In this document: positions 27,640 through 38,187 of the stretch, in pieces
Layout of the letters: every line of letters starts with the position of its first letter
Position numbering within the stretch: the first letter of the stretch is position 1
Source: Atrichornis clamosus
Taxonomy: Eukaryota > Chordata > Aves > Passeriformes > Menuridae
Assembly: GCA_013400975.1 (NCBI GenBank)
Contig: WBMZ01009447.1
Span: 338,312 to 402,311 of the forward strand
Direction of reading: 5' to 3'
Length of the DNA stretch: 64,000 nt
Notes under the pieces: model-generated
The model's input: the letters and a program-made list of their open reading frames with translations, nothing else
Told to the model about the DNA's origin: nothing
Databases searched by the model: none
Position numbers and translations under genes: made by a program

Positions 27640-28100
27640 AAACAAGAGTCTGAAGGACAACTTTTTCCAGAACATAACAGTAAAGGCATCAAGATTGTCC
27701 CTGTCTTCCAGAGTACTGCATGGGGATCAAATGGCATATACCCACTGTACACCAGGGAACAGCCGGGGCCCACTGTCCCCTCAGCAGCTGGGTGCCAAGG
27801 GGAGCAGGAGCCTAACACAACAGGCAGATCCAGTGCTGGCAAAAGGAGCCGCCAGCATGACAAGAAGAAAGCCCAGTCAGAGATAAAAAACGCTGAGGAC
27901 AGAGAGAGGGCTAGAGACAACACAACATACCTAAACAAGAGACAAGGCGTCTACGAGGACTAACATGTTCACCTCAGGAAAACCTGAGCTTAAATGGGAC
28001 TCCTGAGACCTTTTCAGGCGTGGATGCCTCAGGAGAGGCAGGTCAGGGCCAGTAAAACCTATTAGTACGCTCTGGGCCCTGCCACTGTAATATATTGTTG
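27640..28100. other. GC-richer patch of unknown origin
   Basis: This stretch is clearly richer in G and C than its neighbours and contains runs such as GCCGGGGCCC (about 27762). A 159-codon minus-strand frame (27459-27938) partly overlaps it and begins with a hydrophobic stretch, but I recognise no domain and see no splice or promoter context. It may be an old LTR, a processed non-coding exon or simply a local composition shift. I cannot decide between these from the sequence. Confidence 0.3.
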
Positions 28101-29410
28101 CTGCCTCTTACTGCAGTGGGAAGAGAAAGACTGGGGAAAAAGCCCCAATAACACAAAAAAAACTAAAAACTTAATTTCTGTGTCTGTTTCTTCTCAAGCT
28201 TAAGGTTTAGTGCTGTTCATCTTCTCCCTGCTGAGGACACAAGGTCTGCAGATCTTAGAGAAATTTAAAGGAAAACACTTAGTCCTATAAAAAATAAAAA
28301 GGGTTAGCCTACAAAAAATAAAAGCTCAAATGAAAATATCCCTGCAGGTCTTCTCCCTAATGCCTAAATTATTTGAATAGCTATATATTGAAACTATCAG
28401 AATTGTCTCCTTTCGTTAGTTGTGAAGCATTTTAAGTAAAAGTCCGAAATTGTCATAACATTTTATATCTAGCCTAAAAAAGTGGAGATTCAATGGGATG
28501 TGTGCGGAAAATATTTCTTAATCTCTCTCTTTTTACAGTGAACAATTGCATGCACAGAAGCTTTTTCTATACGTGGATTTTTTCTGACAATTAATACCCA
28601 GTGAGTACAGTTTAGCTGGTGATAACATCAATGGGAATGGCATTGTTGTCAAGGGTTCAGGAGCTTACACTCTCATTTCATGTCTGAGTGGGTATGAGTA
28701 GTCTCAGGTTACAGTTTAATTGTAGTTATGAACTGTATGGCTTCAGGTTTTTAAGGCATGAACAGACCCCTTTACAGTTCTTCGCCATTGTTAATTTTTC
28801 CCAGCACCATCATTACAGGTGTGACTGCATGGGATTCTTGGAAAAACATGCAGAACATGAGACTGTTCTCCATTATAATACTGTAAAGATCACTGATATA
28901 ATCATAGGTGCTAAGATTTAAAAGAAGTTTCAGCTCCGTTTTGGTTTTGATATATTTTCCTCTCCTAACACTCCATTTATAGCACAGATCAGATAAGAAA
29001 TATTGACCATAACCCATTTCTTTGAAATCAAAGAAACAAATACAGTGATTATGCTCTTTAAAGGAGCAATCTTGGCATAGTGTTATATTCTCCTCTTCAT
29101 GAAAAAGAACCGCAGGACACCAAACCCTTGGCGATGGATCTGTAAGAGAGATGCCACTCTTCCAAGTGTCTTGGGCCAGGGAGAGAAGTAATGGCAGAGG
29201 TGCCTGACACCTTCCATGAGGATAACACCTAGTCTCTTGGTTGGTACTGAAGCAGAGAAATGCAAAATTAAATTTGCCATTTTTTCTCTGAGGATTTTGT
29301 CACACACAAAGAAGGAACTCACTTGCTTCTGTTGTAGACATTCTTTGAATAATATGAAAATTTCTGCCACTTTGTCACTTCCACAGTTCAAACCAGTTAT
29401 ATTCTGGCAT

Positions 29411-29681
29411 TACAGAATCACAGAACCACAGACTATTCTGAGTGTGAAGGGTCTCACAAGGACCAGTTAGTTCAACTCCCAGCACTGCACAGGACAGTCC
29501 AAAGAATCACACCATGTGCCTGAGAGCACTGTCCAAATGCTTCTTAGACTTTGTCAGGCTGATGCTGGGGAAGAAGGAAGACCACCATCTGGGTGAAGAA
29601 TCCTTTCTAATATCCAACCTAAGCCTCCCCTGACACAACTTCAGGCCATTCCCCCAGTCCTGTCATTGGAGTCCCCTCCCA
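29411..29681 (-). mobile_element. CR1 LINE 3' fragment (CR1-X/J-like)
   Basis: The sequence is the reverse complement of the 3' untranslated end of an avian CR1, with the element's 3' terminus at 29411. Recognisable segments are the TTCTGAGT...GAAGGGTCTCACAAGGA terminal block, GCACAGGACAGTCC, a block resembling CCATGTGCCTGAGAGCACTGTCCAAATG, a GGGTGAAGAATCCTTTCTAA-type block, and a CTGACACAACTTCAGGCCATTCCCCCAG-type block. It is 5'-truncated, as most CR1 copies are, and carries many point changes and small indels. Its last 55 or so bases match the tail of the SINE at 12138, making this family the likely mobilising partner. It runs directly into the pyrimidine tract that follows. Confidence 0.88.
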
Positions 29682-29762
29682 TCTTTTCCCTTCCCCTCCC
29701 CTCCTCTCCCTCCTCTCCTTTCCTCTCCTCTTTCCTCCTCTCTTTCCTTTTCCTTTTCCTTT
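29682..29762. repeat. 81-base pure pyrimidine tract
   Basis: Every base from 29682 to 29762 is C or T, arranged as CCCCT, CTCCT, CCTTT and CTTTTC-like units that grade from C-rich to T-rich. It directly abuts the truncated 5' side of the CR1 fragment. Homopurine/homopyrimidine tracts of this length can form triplex (H-DNA) structures and are often length-variable. Confidence 0.9.
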
Positions 29763-31383
29763 AGATGAGATTACCAAAGGATGGAGCGAATCCAAGCAAG
29801 GCTAGATAGACTTATTAAGACATTGATGCAATGGGTCTTAGTATAATTTTTTCTATTCTCAGCCAAAATTCAGGAGCTGGATGCTGACTTTGCCAATATA
29901 ACGAAACTAGCTTTAAATCCTTCACAGAATCTATGATGTTGATGTACTTTGGTTTTGTTGTTTTGGGTGAGGTTTTTTTTCTTTGCCTAGATTCTTTTTT
30001 ACGTTTTAGGACATGATAGAATTCTCAAACCTCCTGTAGATGTTTTTCCCTCCTAAGAAAGTTGCAATTCATAAAATTTAGTATGACTCCAGAAGATAAG
30101 ATTTTAGGACAAATAGCAAATGTCATAAAATCTTGAGAGTATGTATCAGTGGATTCATGAGAATGTAAGTAGCTATAGGGAAAGATTTTCCTGCCTAATG
30201 GTATAGGGATTTATGAGACGTGAGGTCCAGCATGCTGGTGGGCAGCTACACTTTAAAGGAAGGAGGCTTGAATCAAATCAAACAAAGACACACTTGATTC
30301 TGAAATGAACTGTTAGAAATTCACCTTGCTATGAAGATCATCTCAAGAACTTTCTTAATTTTTTTATACATACTATATTCATACCACTTTAATGCTACTT
30401 TTATGACGAACAGAAGTGATAAATTTGTTCTATTGCTCTTCAGAGGTACTTTTGTGTCCATTTACTTTGGTGCTACAGTTTGCTCTAATTAGCCTGGAAA
30501 TACACATCATAGTTAATTTCACTGTACACCATTCGAAAGGCTGGAAATAATTAAATATGTTTTCATTATTCAGCTGGCCTGGAAAAAGTATATACATTTC
30601 AGGCACTAGTCCTGAAATGCTCTTTCCGATGCCGGCGGTCAGTTACATCAAAACTTTCAAAAAAGCCTGAATATGCTGTCAGAAATACAGAGCAACCACC
30701 AAAACAATGAGCCATATGAATTAATGTAAAATATATTCTTTCCTTAAAGGAACTATATACCTCTGTGGAACATCAAACAAAACAAAAGAAACCCAAAGAG
30801 ACTATGTGAAAAATATAAATTTAATAGCAATGAAGAATACTTAACATAAACAACAGTATATAGGCAGTGCAGTTAAGTGAAACTAAAAATACAGAAAACT
30901 TTGAAAATCAAACCAGAATTTTTTTTTCAGATTTGCCAAGTAATCAAAATTCAACAGTTTCACTGCAAAATAGTGCACTGTGATATTTGAACAGAAGATG
31001 ATCTTTGTTAAACAACTTCATTTTTTATAGTCCTGCCCTAAGCATCCTCTGATTCAGCTGCAGCTTTATTTTTACCAAAGTTCTGAGTCTACAAAGGATT
31101 TGGACGACTTTAAAAAATGGGCACACAGGCTCCCTGTAAAAGCATTCTGAGACCCAGAGCCCTCACAGCAGCACACTAAAAGGCAGCTGTGGTTGCTGGA
31201 ACCACTCAAAGACCCCCAACTCAGCAATCACTAGATTATAGCCAAGAGAGGGACTCTGGGGTCAGGGACACATCACAAATGTCAACCACACGTAGGTCCC
31301 AGTGGCATGTAAGCACCTGCCATATCTCATCTCCAGCCCTCAGCATCCTCCTGGAGGAAAAATCAATTTGTTCATTCCACAGT
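29763..31383. other. Non-coding AT-rich DNA, no gene seen
   Basis: No recognisable gene, RNA or repeat. The short ORFs are unremarkable. Confidence 0.6.
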
Positions 31384-31450
31384 GTCACAGAATGGGTAAA
31401 GTTGGAAGGAACCACAGTGGGGTCATCTGGTCCAACCTCACTTTCCTTAG
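31384..31450 (-). mobile_element. Short CR1 3'-end fragment
   Basis: The plus strand reads TCACAGAATGGGT, then AGTTGGAAGGAACCACA, then GGTCATCTGGTCCAACCTC. This is the reverse complement of the conserved CR1 3' terminus. Only about 65 bases can be recognised before the similarity fades, so this is a heavily 5'-truncated or decayed copy. Confidence 0.75.
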
Positions 31451-34400
31451 ACACAAGTGGGCAGATTTCAAGTTTTACTTAAAAATAACCCACAGAACCA
31501 GGTCATCACAGAGGAAGAGTAACCTTCTCATTTTGGACAGCCAGGTATGTCCTGAATTGCCTGAGATGTATATCAGATGGTCTGCTCACCACTGCTTCAG
31601 GTGCACCAAGCATTGGACATTTTGCTAGAGTGTCTTGCAGAATTATCACACTTTTACACGAAATCTGAATAAAACGATAAAGAACATCAGATCTTGGAGG
31701 AGCTGAAAGTTCCACTTTGGGAAAAATTTTAAATGTATAACAAATCATTCAGACTCCAAACCCTCCAGGAAGGTAAGTTTTAGCAGAGGTGACATAAGGG
31801 AGGGAAAATTGCTGTGGCTGGTTAAATTTTTATAGTGTTGTAATTTATGGAGTGTGGAGAAAAACCACAATGGAAGTAGAAAGTAAAATGCAAGTGGTAA
31901 AGTCAGAAGAAAAACTCAATTTTCATGTAAATGGTAAAATGAGATTTTTTAACATTGTAGTGATTCGCCCCCTGCACCACACACACACCAAAATGAAACT
32001 TTGCAAATTACACTCCCTTTAAGAAATGAAGTTCTGGAAGAAACATTAATTTCAACTGACTATGCTCCCCTCAAGATTTCTTTGTCCTGGACTATTTCTT
32101 AGCTCTTTCAAGAGATTCATTCTGAATAGACACAACATTTACTTTTAAAACTCCTTGTTGTCAGGGCATTAAGAAAAGTTATCAGGTGAAACACACAACT
32201 AGAAGAAAAGCTCTATTTTCATCAGGTGCTTCAAACTAGCTTTTAGAGACTAATATCTCTGATGGTTTGGGAAACGAGGTGATATGCTTACTGTGAATAT
32301 CAGGAGGAAATAGTTTGCTTTAGCTTGCCCTTACAAATGAAGCAAATCAGATGCAAATTTTGTTGCTAGTGAATTTCCAAATTTGAAATAACCCATTCCT
32401 TTTTGAAGCTAAGACAAATGAAATGTAATTGCCTTATAAAATAATTTTCTGTTTAAAAATGTCATTTGTATGATCTGACTTTTGCTTATTACTTGACAGG
32501 TATATTAAACAAAAAGAAATTTAAACCTAAAAATAATATGCCTTCACTGTTGTAATTTAAACTTCAACTAGTAACAAATTCAAATGTCAACAATGAAATG
32601 TTTTCAATCTAAAACAATATCAAGATTAGAAGAGGCGTTCTCTTTTGTTCATTATGTTAATTTTAACTTCTAAACATGATTGTTTCAAATTATTGACTTA
32701 TACAAATTAAACATACTTTTACTTAATTGAAGCCATTCACAAACCACCAAACGCTTTTTTTAAATTATGAAAGGAGACAAAAACTTTTAAGTAAATTTTT
32801 CTTTTTATTTTCTTTTTATTTTACTGCAATGAGAGTGAAGCTTCCTGAACAAAAACAAGCAAGTTTTGTTAGCAAGTGAAAACAAAAGAGTCACGTCTTA
32901 AGGATTATTCTTTTTGCTGTAAATACTTTTGTTTACTATTGCAGTTGAAATACACATCCCTGGCGAATATCCTCAGAATCTAACCGAAAAGGCCACTGAA
33001 ATCATTAACATTCTTTTCATTGACCTCAAAGGGTCAACGTAATCTTGTGGCCTAATCTTTGATCAGCAATTGTGCCTGCTTTCACATGCAAGGTACACTG
33101 TCCATTTATAGCTACAGGAGCATGCAACAGATTGTACAGAAGTTGTTTTATTTTTAAACAGAATATGTAGCAGCTACATACAAACTCTTTTATACCTACC
33201 ATATATATATTGGCTGTTATTTCTCTGTCCATTTATGCATAGCAGAAACATTCTAGAATTAACAGAAAAAATTGAGAAAATAATATTATTTTTGTAGAGT
33301 TTCTATCTGAATAACAGTCGTGTGATTTACCATAGCAGAACCACAAAAGGGTGATTTCCTCTTAATACTATAACTTAATCTGACATAGCACAGATAGATG
33401 AGCTTGGTATAATAAAAATCACCCCATTGTATTTGTTTCTGTCATATTATATTTTAAAAAAACCCTGCAAGTGAGAAGAACAATAAAAGATCGTTAGGTT
33501 CTAATAGGTCCTGCATGAAAGGCACTTCACAAAACTTCAGACTGCCTGACCTTGTCCAGTAATGTCAAGCACAGCTGATTGGCAAATTTACTGAATGTCC
33601 ATGTTTCCTTAATGAAAGGAAAGAGACCAAACTGAACATCACATTAATATATTCTATTCCAGAAGCTCTATGCAAAGTTGAGGACTTCAGGAAGGAGAGG
33701 TTTGTACTTTGACCTCGGGCTGCAGGTCAAAATTTTCTACACACCTTAGGGCCCACAGAGATTCCATGGAATAAAGGAACTTTATGACACAAAGTCCTAG
33801 ATAAACAACAAAACTTTAACACTTCAGCCTTAAAAGAGTATTTTTCAATCCTTATTTTACTCTTAAATGTATATAATGATCACATGAGCTTTCATTTCTT
33901 TTAGCTCTATATGAGGTTTAGGCTAACAGCTTTTTCTGGGGGTCTGAATATAATGTTACTGATTTCAAGGATCTTGGAGGCTGCTGAACTGAGGCCTCTG
34001 CAACAACAGAAGGTGGTGTTGGTGTTGTGACAAGTAATACAGTAGCAGAAATTTAATGAAGCATTTCCTTCTGTACATTAGTTAAAAATTAATTTAGAAC
34101 CTGGGAGTCTGATTCTAATTTCAAGAAAATCAATGTTTAAACACCACTGAATTGTACAAGTGAGAGATAAACTTTGAAATTATTGACTGCTGCTGCTTAT
34201 GTCATCTGTTTGCAGTTCAGGTGTCTGGTTTCTTCGGGGATTTTAGAAAGATTCAAAGTCTTTCCTTATCTCAAACACTGAGCAAACTCAGACAGACTCA
34301 GACATAATCTGTACCACAGAAGGACCCGTCTGACAAGCCAAGGCGATGCATCACTCCCATGACACTCTGGATTTTTATAACACATGGAATTACACTAAAT

Positions 34401-35919
34401 AGCTGACGCTTCACCTTTGCTCTCCCAGCTGTTCAGAGCAAGCAGATCCAGTTCTGACTGTGCTAGATCATCACTGCCTTCCTGTGCTATTAACAGAAGG
34501 ATATCTTACCTAGACAAATGGTCATGGCTCCAACTTCTTAGTCACCTTTCAGTCTGCTGGTCTTTCAGGATCTCCTTATTTCAGTAGCATGATCACAGAC
34601 ATGATTGCTTAAGGCTAGGAAAAATTCAGATTTTGTAGGAAAAGGAAATATTTGTCATTGAAATGAATGATAGTCCAGCTTTCTGAGACAGAAAGGAAAA
34701 GGCTTTTTTTTAAGTAAACCGCCCCCCCCCTCAGTTTCTGTGTGAAAGCTTGTCTGCTTTTCCCAACTGCAGTTGATTTAACTTCAGTTAGTTTAGTAAA
34801 ATTGCTTCCCCTTAAGGGTGGATGGTCATATATATGCAACATCAGGATTTTTCAAAACAAAAGTTGTAATAATAGTATAAATCTGATCTATAGTAGCTAG
34901 ATCTTTTCAAATGTAATGATGTAAAATCAAATTTGCACAATTAGAATATGGTATTTAGGTTCAGTCAGGTTTTTTCCTCACATTCTGAAAATTAACTTTT
35001 TTTCTTATTTAATTCCTTTTTTTTAGTATTCAATTCCTTTCTTATTCAAAAATTAAGGTTAGGTGTTCCTATTTTTATGCATCAAGGTAGCTCTGTATCA
35101 ATCACCAGAAAAGCCAGATTTAGCTTACTAAGAAGTTGAAGGAGATTATCTAATTAGCAGCAAAACATGAGGAGAAGAGATCATTTCTTTGCAGAGCAGA
35201 GTATAATAAAAAATGCACTTACTTTGTTTTATTAAAATACGCATGGAGAGGTAAGGAGAATAACAAAATAATCTGAATGCAAAACATCACAAAAACAATA
35301 GGAAAGGATTCTTTAATCTTTTTGGTGGAACTGGTCCAAATGTAATACTAACATTTTAAACAGAGTCTAATATAAAATAAATCTTACTTTTGCATTAACA
35401 GAGTCTGCCTGTTTTACTACTTTATTTGTTATACTTTTAGTGTAATTATATGTTTAAGCATCCTCACCAGCAGTATGTTCTTGCCTGTAACGACTTCATG
35501 TAGATATGAATAGGTGTGGGAGGAATATGAGATTTTCTGTCTTGTAAATAGGTAGTTTGCATGTTTACTGTTTCTTTTTAACCTTAATTCACAGCAATCT
35601 GGCCAACATTTTTCTGGCAATCAAAATATTTAGTTTTGCTAAATTTTAGATGTTTGTTCAGGTTTTTTGAACTCCAGAAAAAAAGTAATTCTGCTGAGTA
35701 GAACAAGAGTTACATGCAGTCCTGTTTCTTGCTTTCAGGATTGATCAAGGGAGATGCAAGAAGAGTAGTTCATCTACAGAACAGTACAGAAACACAGCAA
35801 AATTTATTAAAGACCTGCTTTCTTAGTACAATCTAACAGCTTCCTCTGATCTGAAGTTCAAGGTCTTCCTGAGTAGCAGGTTTTATCTTATGTTTACTAT
35901 CCTTTGATAGATTATTCTT
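31451..35919. other. Non-coding AT-rich DNA, no gene seen
   Basis: No gene is recognisable. The only simple sequence of note is a short CA tract near 31980 and nine consecutive C at 34722-34730. Much of 32340-32900 is particularly AT-rich with no visible repeat unit. Confidence 0.6.
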
Positions 35920-35929
35920 CTTTGAGTCT

Positions 35930-36310
35930 TCTTAATGAGTTTTTAAATTTATGCAAATTTTTGGCATCAGCAACATACTTTAACAACTAGTTGCACAGAT
36001 TAATACTTTTTTTTATGTAGGAAAAAACCAAAACATGTTGTTTGGTTTGAGCTTAATATATGAAAACTTAATTTGATTTCCATTGCTTCCTGTATTTAGA
36101 GAAGCAGTGAATAGTCATTGCATATAAACATGTCTTCCCCAGGCAAATAATGCTGCTTTAGATCTCTGTCATTCCGCCCTTATTTGTGTCTTTTCTATCA
36201 TGTATAATCTTAATTTTTTGTATGTATTTAATGTAGAAACAATTTGTTTCCTTAATCAGCCTTCTCTCAATGTACCTTGTTTTTTTACTGTACCCCATTT
36301 TAGGTTAAGA
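35930..36310 (-). mobile_element. Ancient divergent CR1-like LINE relic
   Basis: The order of blocks on the plus strand follows the reverse complement of the old amniote CR1 (CR1-L/L3-like) 3' region. There is a GGCATCAGCAACATACTTTAA-like block at about 35963, then TTGCACAGATTAATACTTT, then AATTTGATTTCCATTG, then GAGAAGCAGTGAATAG, then TTTAGATCTCTGTCATTCC..CCCTTA, then GTGTCTTTTCTA. These correspond to the familiar order of the first-AA 'aatacttcc', 'aatttcatttg', 'gtgaataa', 'agacctctatcatatccccc' and 'gtctcttttc' signatures of such elements. Divergence is much higher than in the other CR1 copies here. I am matching from memory of the family, so boundaries and subfamily are uncertain. Confidence 0.55.
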
Positions 36311-37864
36311 AGATCAGAAACTAATTAAATGTTGAATCTCTGGGCACTTAACACATATGGTAACACAATGATGTTTTCCTTTTCACATTCAGTCGACTTT
36401 GCTAATACTTTATAGTACTCAATTGATTTATATATTTTTTTTTTAATATCAAAACTTAGCAAGATTAAATATGCCAACACTTAAAAAAGAACTCCTTTGC
36501 TTTCTAGGAAGGAGACAAGAAGGAATAAAGTTTAACACAAAATATTTAAAATTTAAATCTACAAGATCTTGAAGTAAAGAGGAAAACATTTTGTCAAATT
36601 AGAATCTTGCTGTAAACGGAGCGATCTATATAAATGCAAACAATAAATTATATAAGTACTATATTTAGTTAATTTATTGAAAAAAGTTGAAAAATAACTG
36701 CCTAAAATGCCATGTGCAGCATCCTTTCCTCACTCTGGCATTTTCAGACTGACTTTTCCTACCAATGCTGTATTTGGATATATTTTTCAGCAAATGTAGT
36801 ATGCTTAATTTTTTGCCCTAACACAGAAAAGCCTTCAGTTTTCATAAGAAGTTTCAGTAAACAATAAACAATTAAAAAAATGCCTTTTGTGGACTCCAAT
36901 CTCCCATTTTGGAGAATGGAGCTAGAAGAATTAGATCATGCTGACATTCCCATGTCTTTGCTGGGAACAAACTATCTCACTGCCTTGCTCTCTGGAATGC
37001 TTGCTTCCTGTTCTGCCCTTCCCCACCACGGAATTTGCACCACCAGCCTGTGTACAGGGAAGCAGCACCCAGGATGTCAAAGCGGCACACATCACCCCCA
37101 TACACACCCCCCAATCCTCCCCTCCTGGCCATTTGCCTCTCCACACCCAAAAGCAAGAAGGAAGCATTGGCCCTCTTGACTAATCATAAACGTGATTCCT
37201 ATTTTTTTAAATAACTGATGCTTTTAAAAGGACATTTTTCCTTCAAAATCTCATTCTGAACACTCTGACTTTGTGAATCCTATTTGAATGAATGATATTT
37301 GAAAAGAACTCGAAAAGAACTAAATGGCCTTTCCAATTTTATTTGAACTGCACATTTAGAAAAAAAAGAATAAAAGATTTTTCAATTAAAAAGAAAGGGA
37401 AATCGGTTACGTGACACTCAGAAGTTTTATCAGGTCTTCAATGATCTGTAGAAAGTTAAATATTTGTTTTGCAAAGCAAATTCCACAGCACATTCATCAC
37501 CACTCTTCAGTTCTATGAGATAAAATTTAGCTGTGGGAGTACAAGGCAAAAGTCAGGGCTCTGGCAAACCATTGAAAATACAGGTGCTGATACTCCTTCT
37601 GACCTAGAAAATGTCAGAGTCTTTCACCTACCAGATTTAAATAGGCAAAAATTACTTTCCCCTGTATCAAAAGGAGCTTGTGGAAATCATGTTTTATCTG
37701 GTTTATATGAGGGTGTGCAAAGGAAGTGCACACTTCTTAGCCTCAGGATGTTTAATCGTGTTTGGTGGTCTGAGATGATAGGGACAGCAAATATGGTAAA
37801 TGCTCATCTGCAATAGTTATCATGATTATTACCTCTGCTGCAAACAAAGAGCACATTTTAATGC

Positions 37865-37956
37865 AAACTGAAATGGGACTGACTGCATTTTTGTTTTAAC
37901 ATAGCAGCATAAACTGAAATGGCACTGACTGCATTTTTGTTCTAACATAGCAGCAT
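37865..37956. repeat. Two-copy 46-base tandem duplication
   Basis: Unit 1 (37865-37910) and unit 2 (37911-37956) are head-to-tail copies that differ at two positions: G/C near position 13 of the unit, and T/C near position 32. Each unit begins AAACTGAAATG and ends CATAGCAGCAT. After unit 2, only AAAC of a third copy follows. The low divergence implies a fairly recent duplication compared with the decayed transposons. Confidence 0.93.
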
Positions 37957-38161
37957 AAACGGAAAATGCTGGTCAATTCTGCTTGCTCAGGCACTGTCCT
38001 TGAGGTTGGCAGCTGCTTCCCTGTTCCTTCCACCAGATCACAGCCAGCATCCACACACCTTTTTCCAATGAATGGTGCAGATACATCTGTTTTGCTATCA
38101 TCCCCTTGTAGAGGGTCTCCTTAGCTGCTGGCCACCTGGAGGTAGAGGAAGGGGGTAGGTG

Positions 38162-38187
38162 TACACACACGCACACGCACACACACG
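38162..38187. repeat. Interrupted (AC)n microsatellite
   Basis: AC dinucleotides interrupted twice by GC steps. It gives a run of cysteine/valine codons in minus-strand frames, which explains the odd short ORFs crossing it. Confidence 0.9.

Larger units (their letters stand above)
12416..29410. other. Non-coding AT-rich DNA, no gene seen
   Basis: About 17 kb without a recognisable gene. The longest minus-strand frames (15774-16220, 148 codons; 27459-27938, 159 codons) resemble no protein I know and lie in locally GC-richer patches, where stop codons are rarer. Other contents listed separately are a hairpin at 15236, a T/G-rich tract at 18889 and a GC-rich patch at 27640-28100. Undetected old repeats are likely. 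Confidence 0.6.

Noticed and set aside
38162..38187. CA/GC alternation as a Z-DNA regulatory element
   Set aside because: The tract is short and interrupted and has no promoter nearby. It is best treated as a microsatellite.
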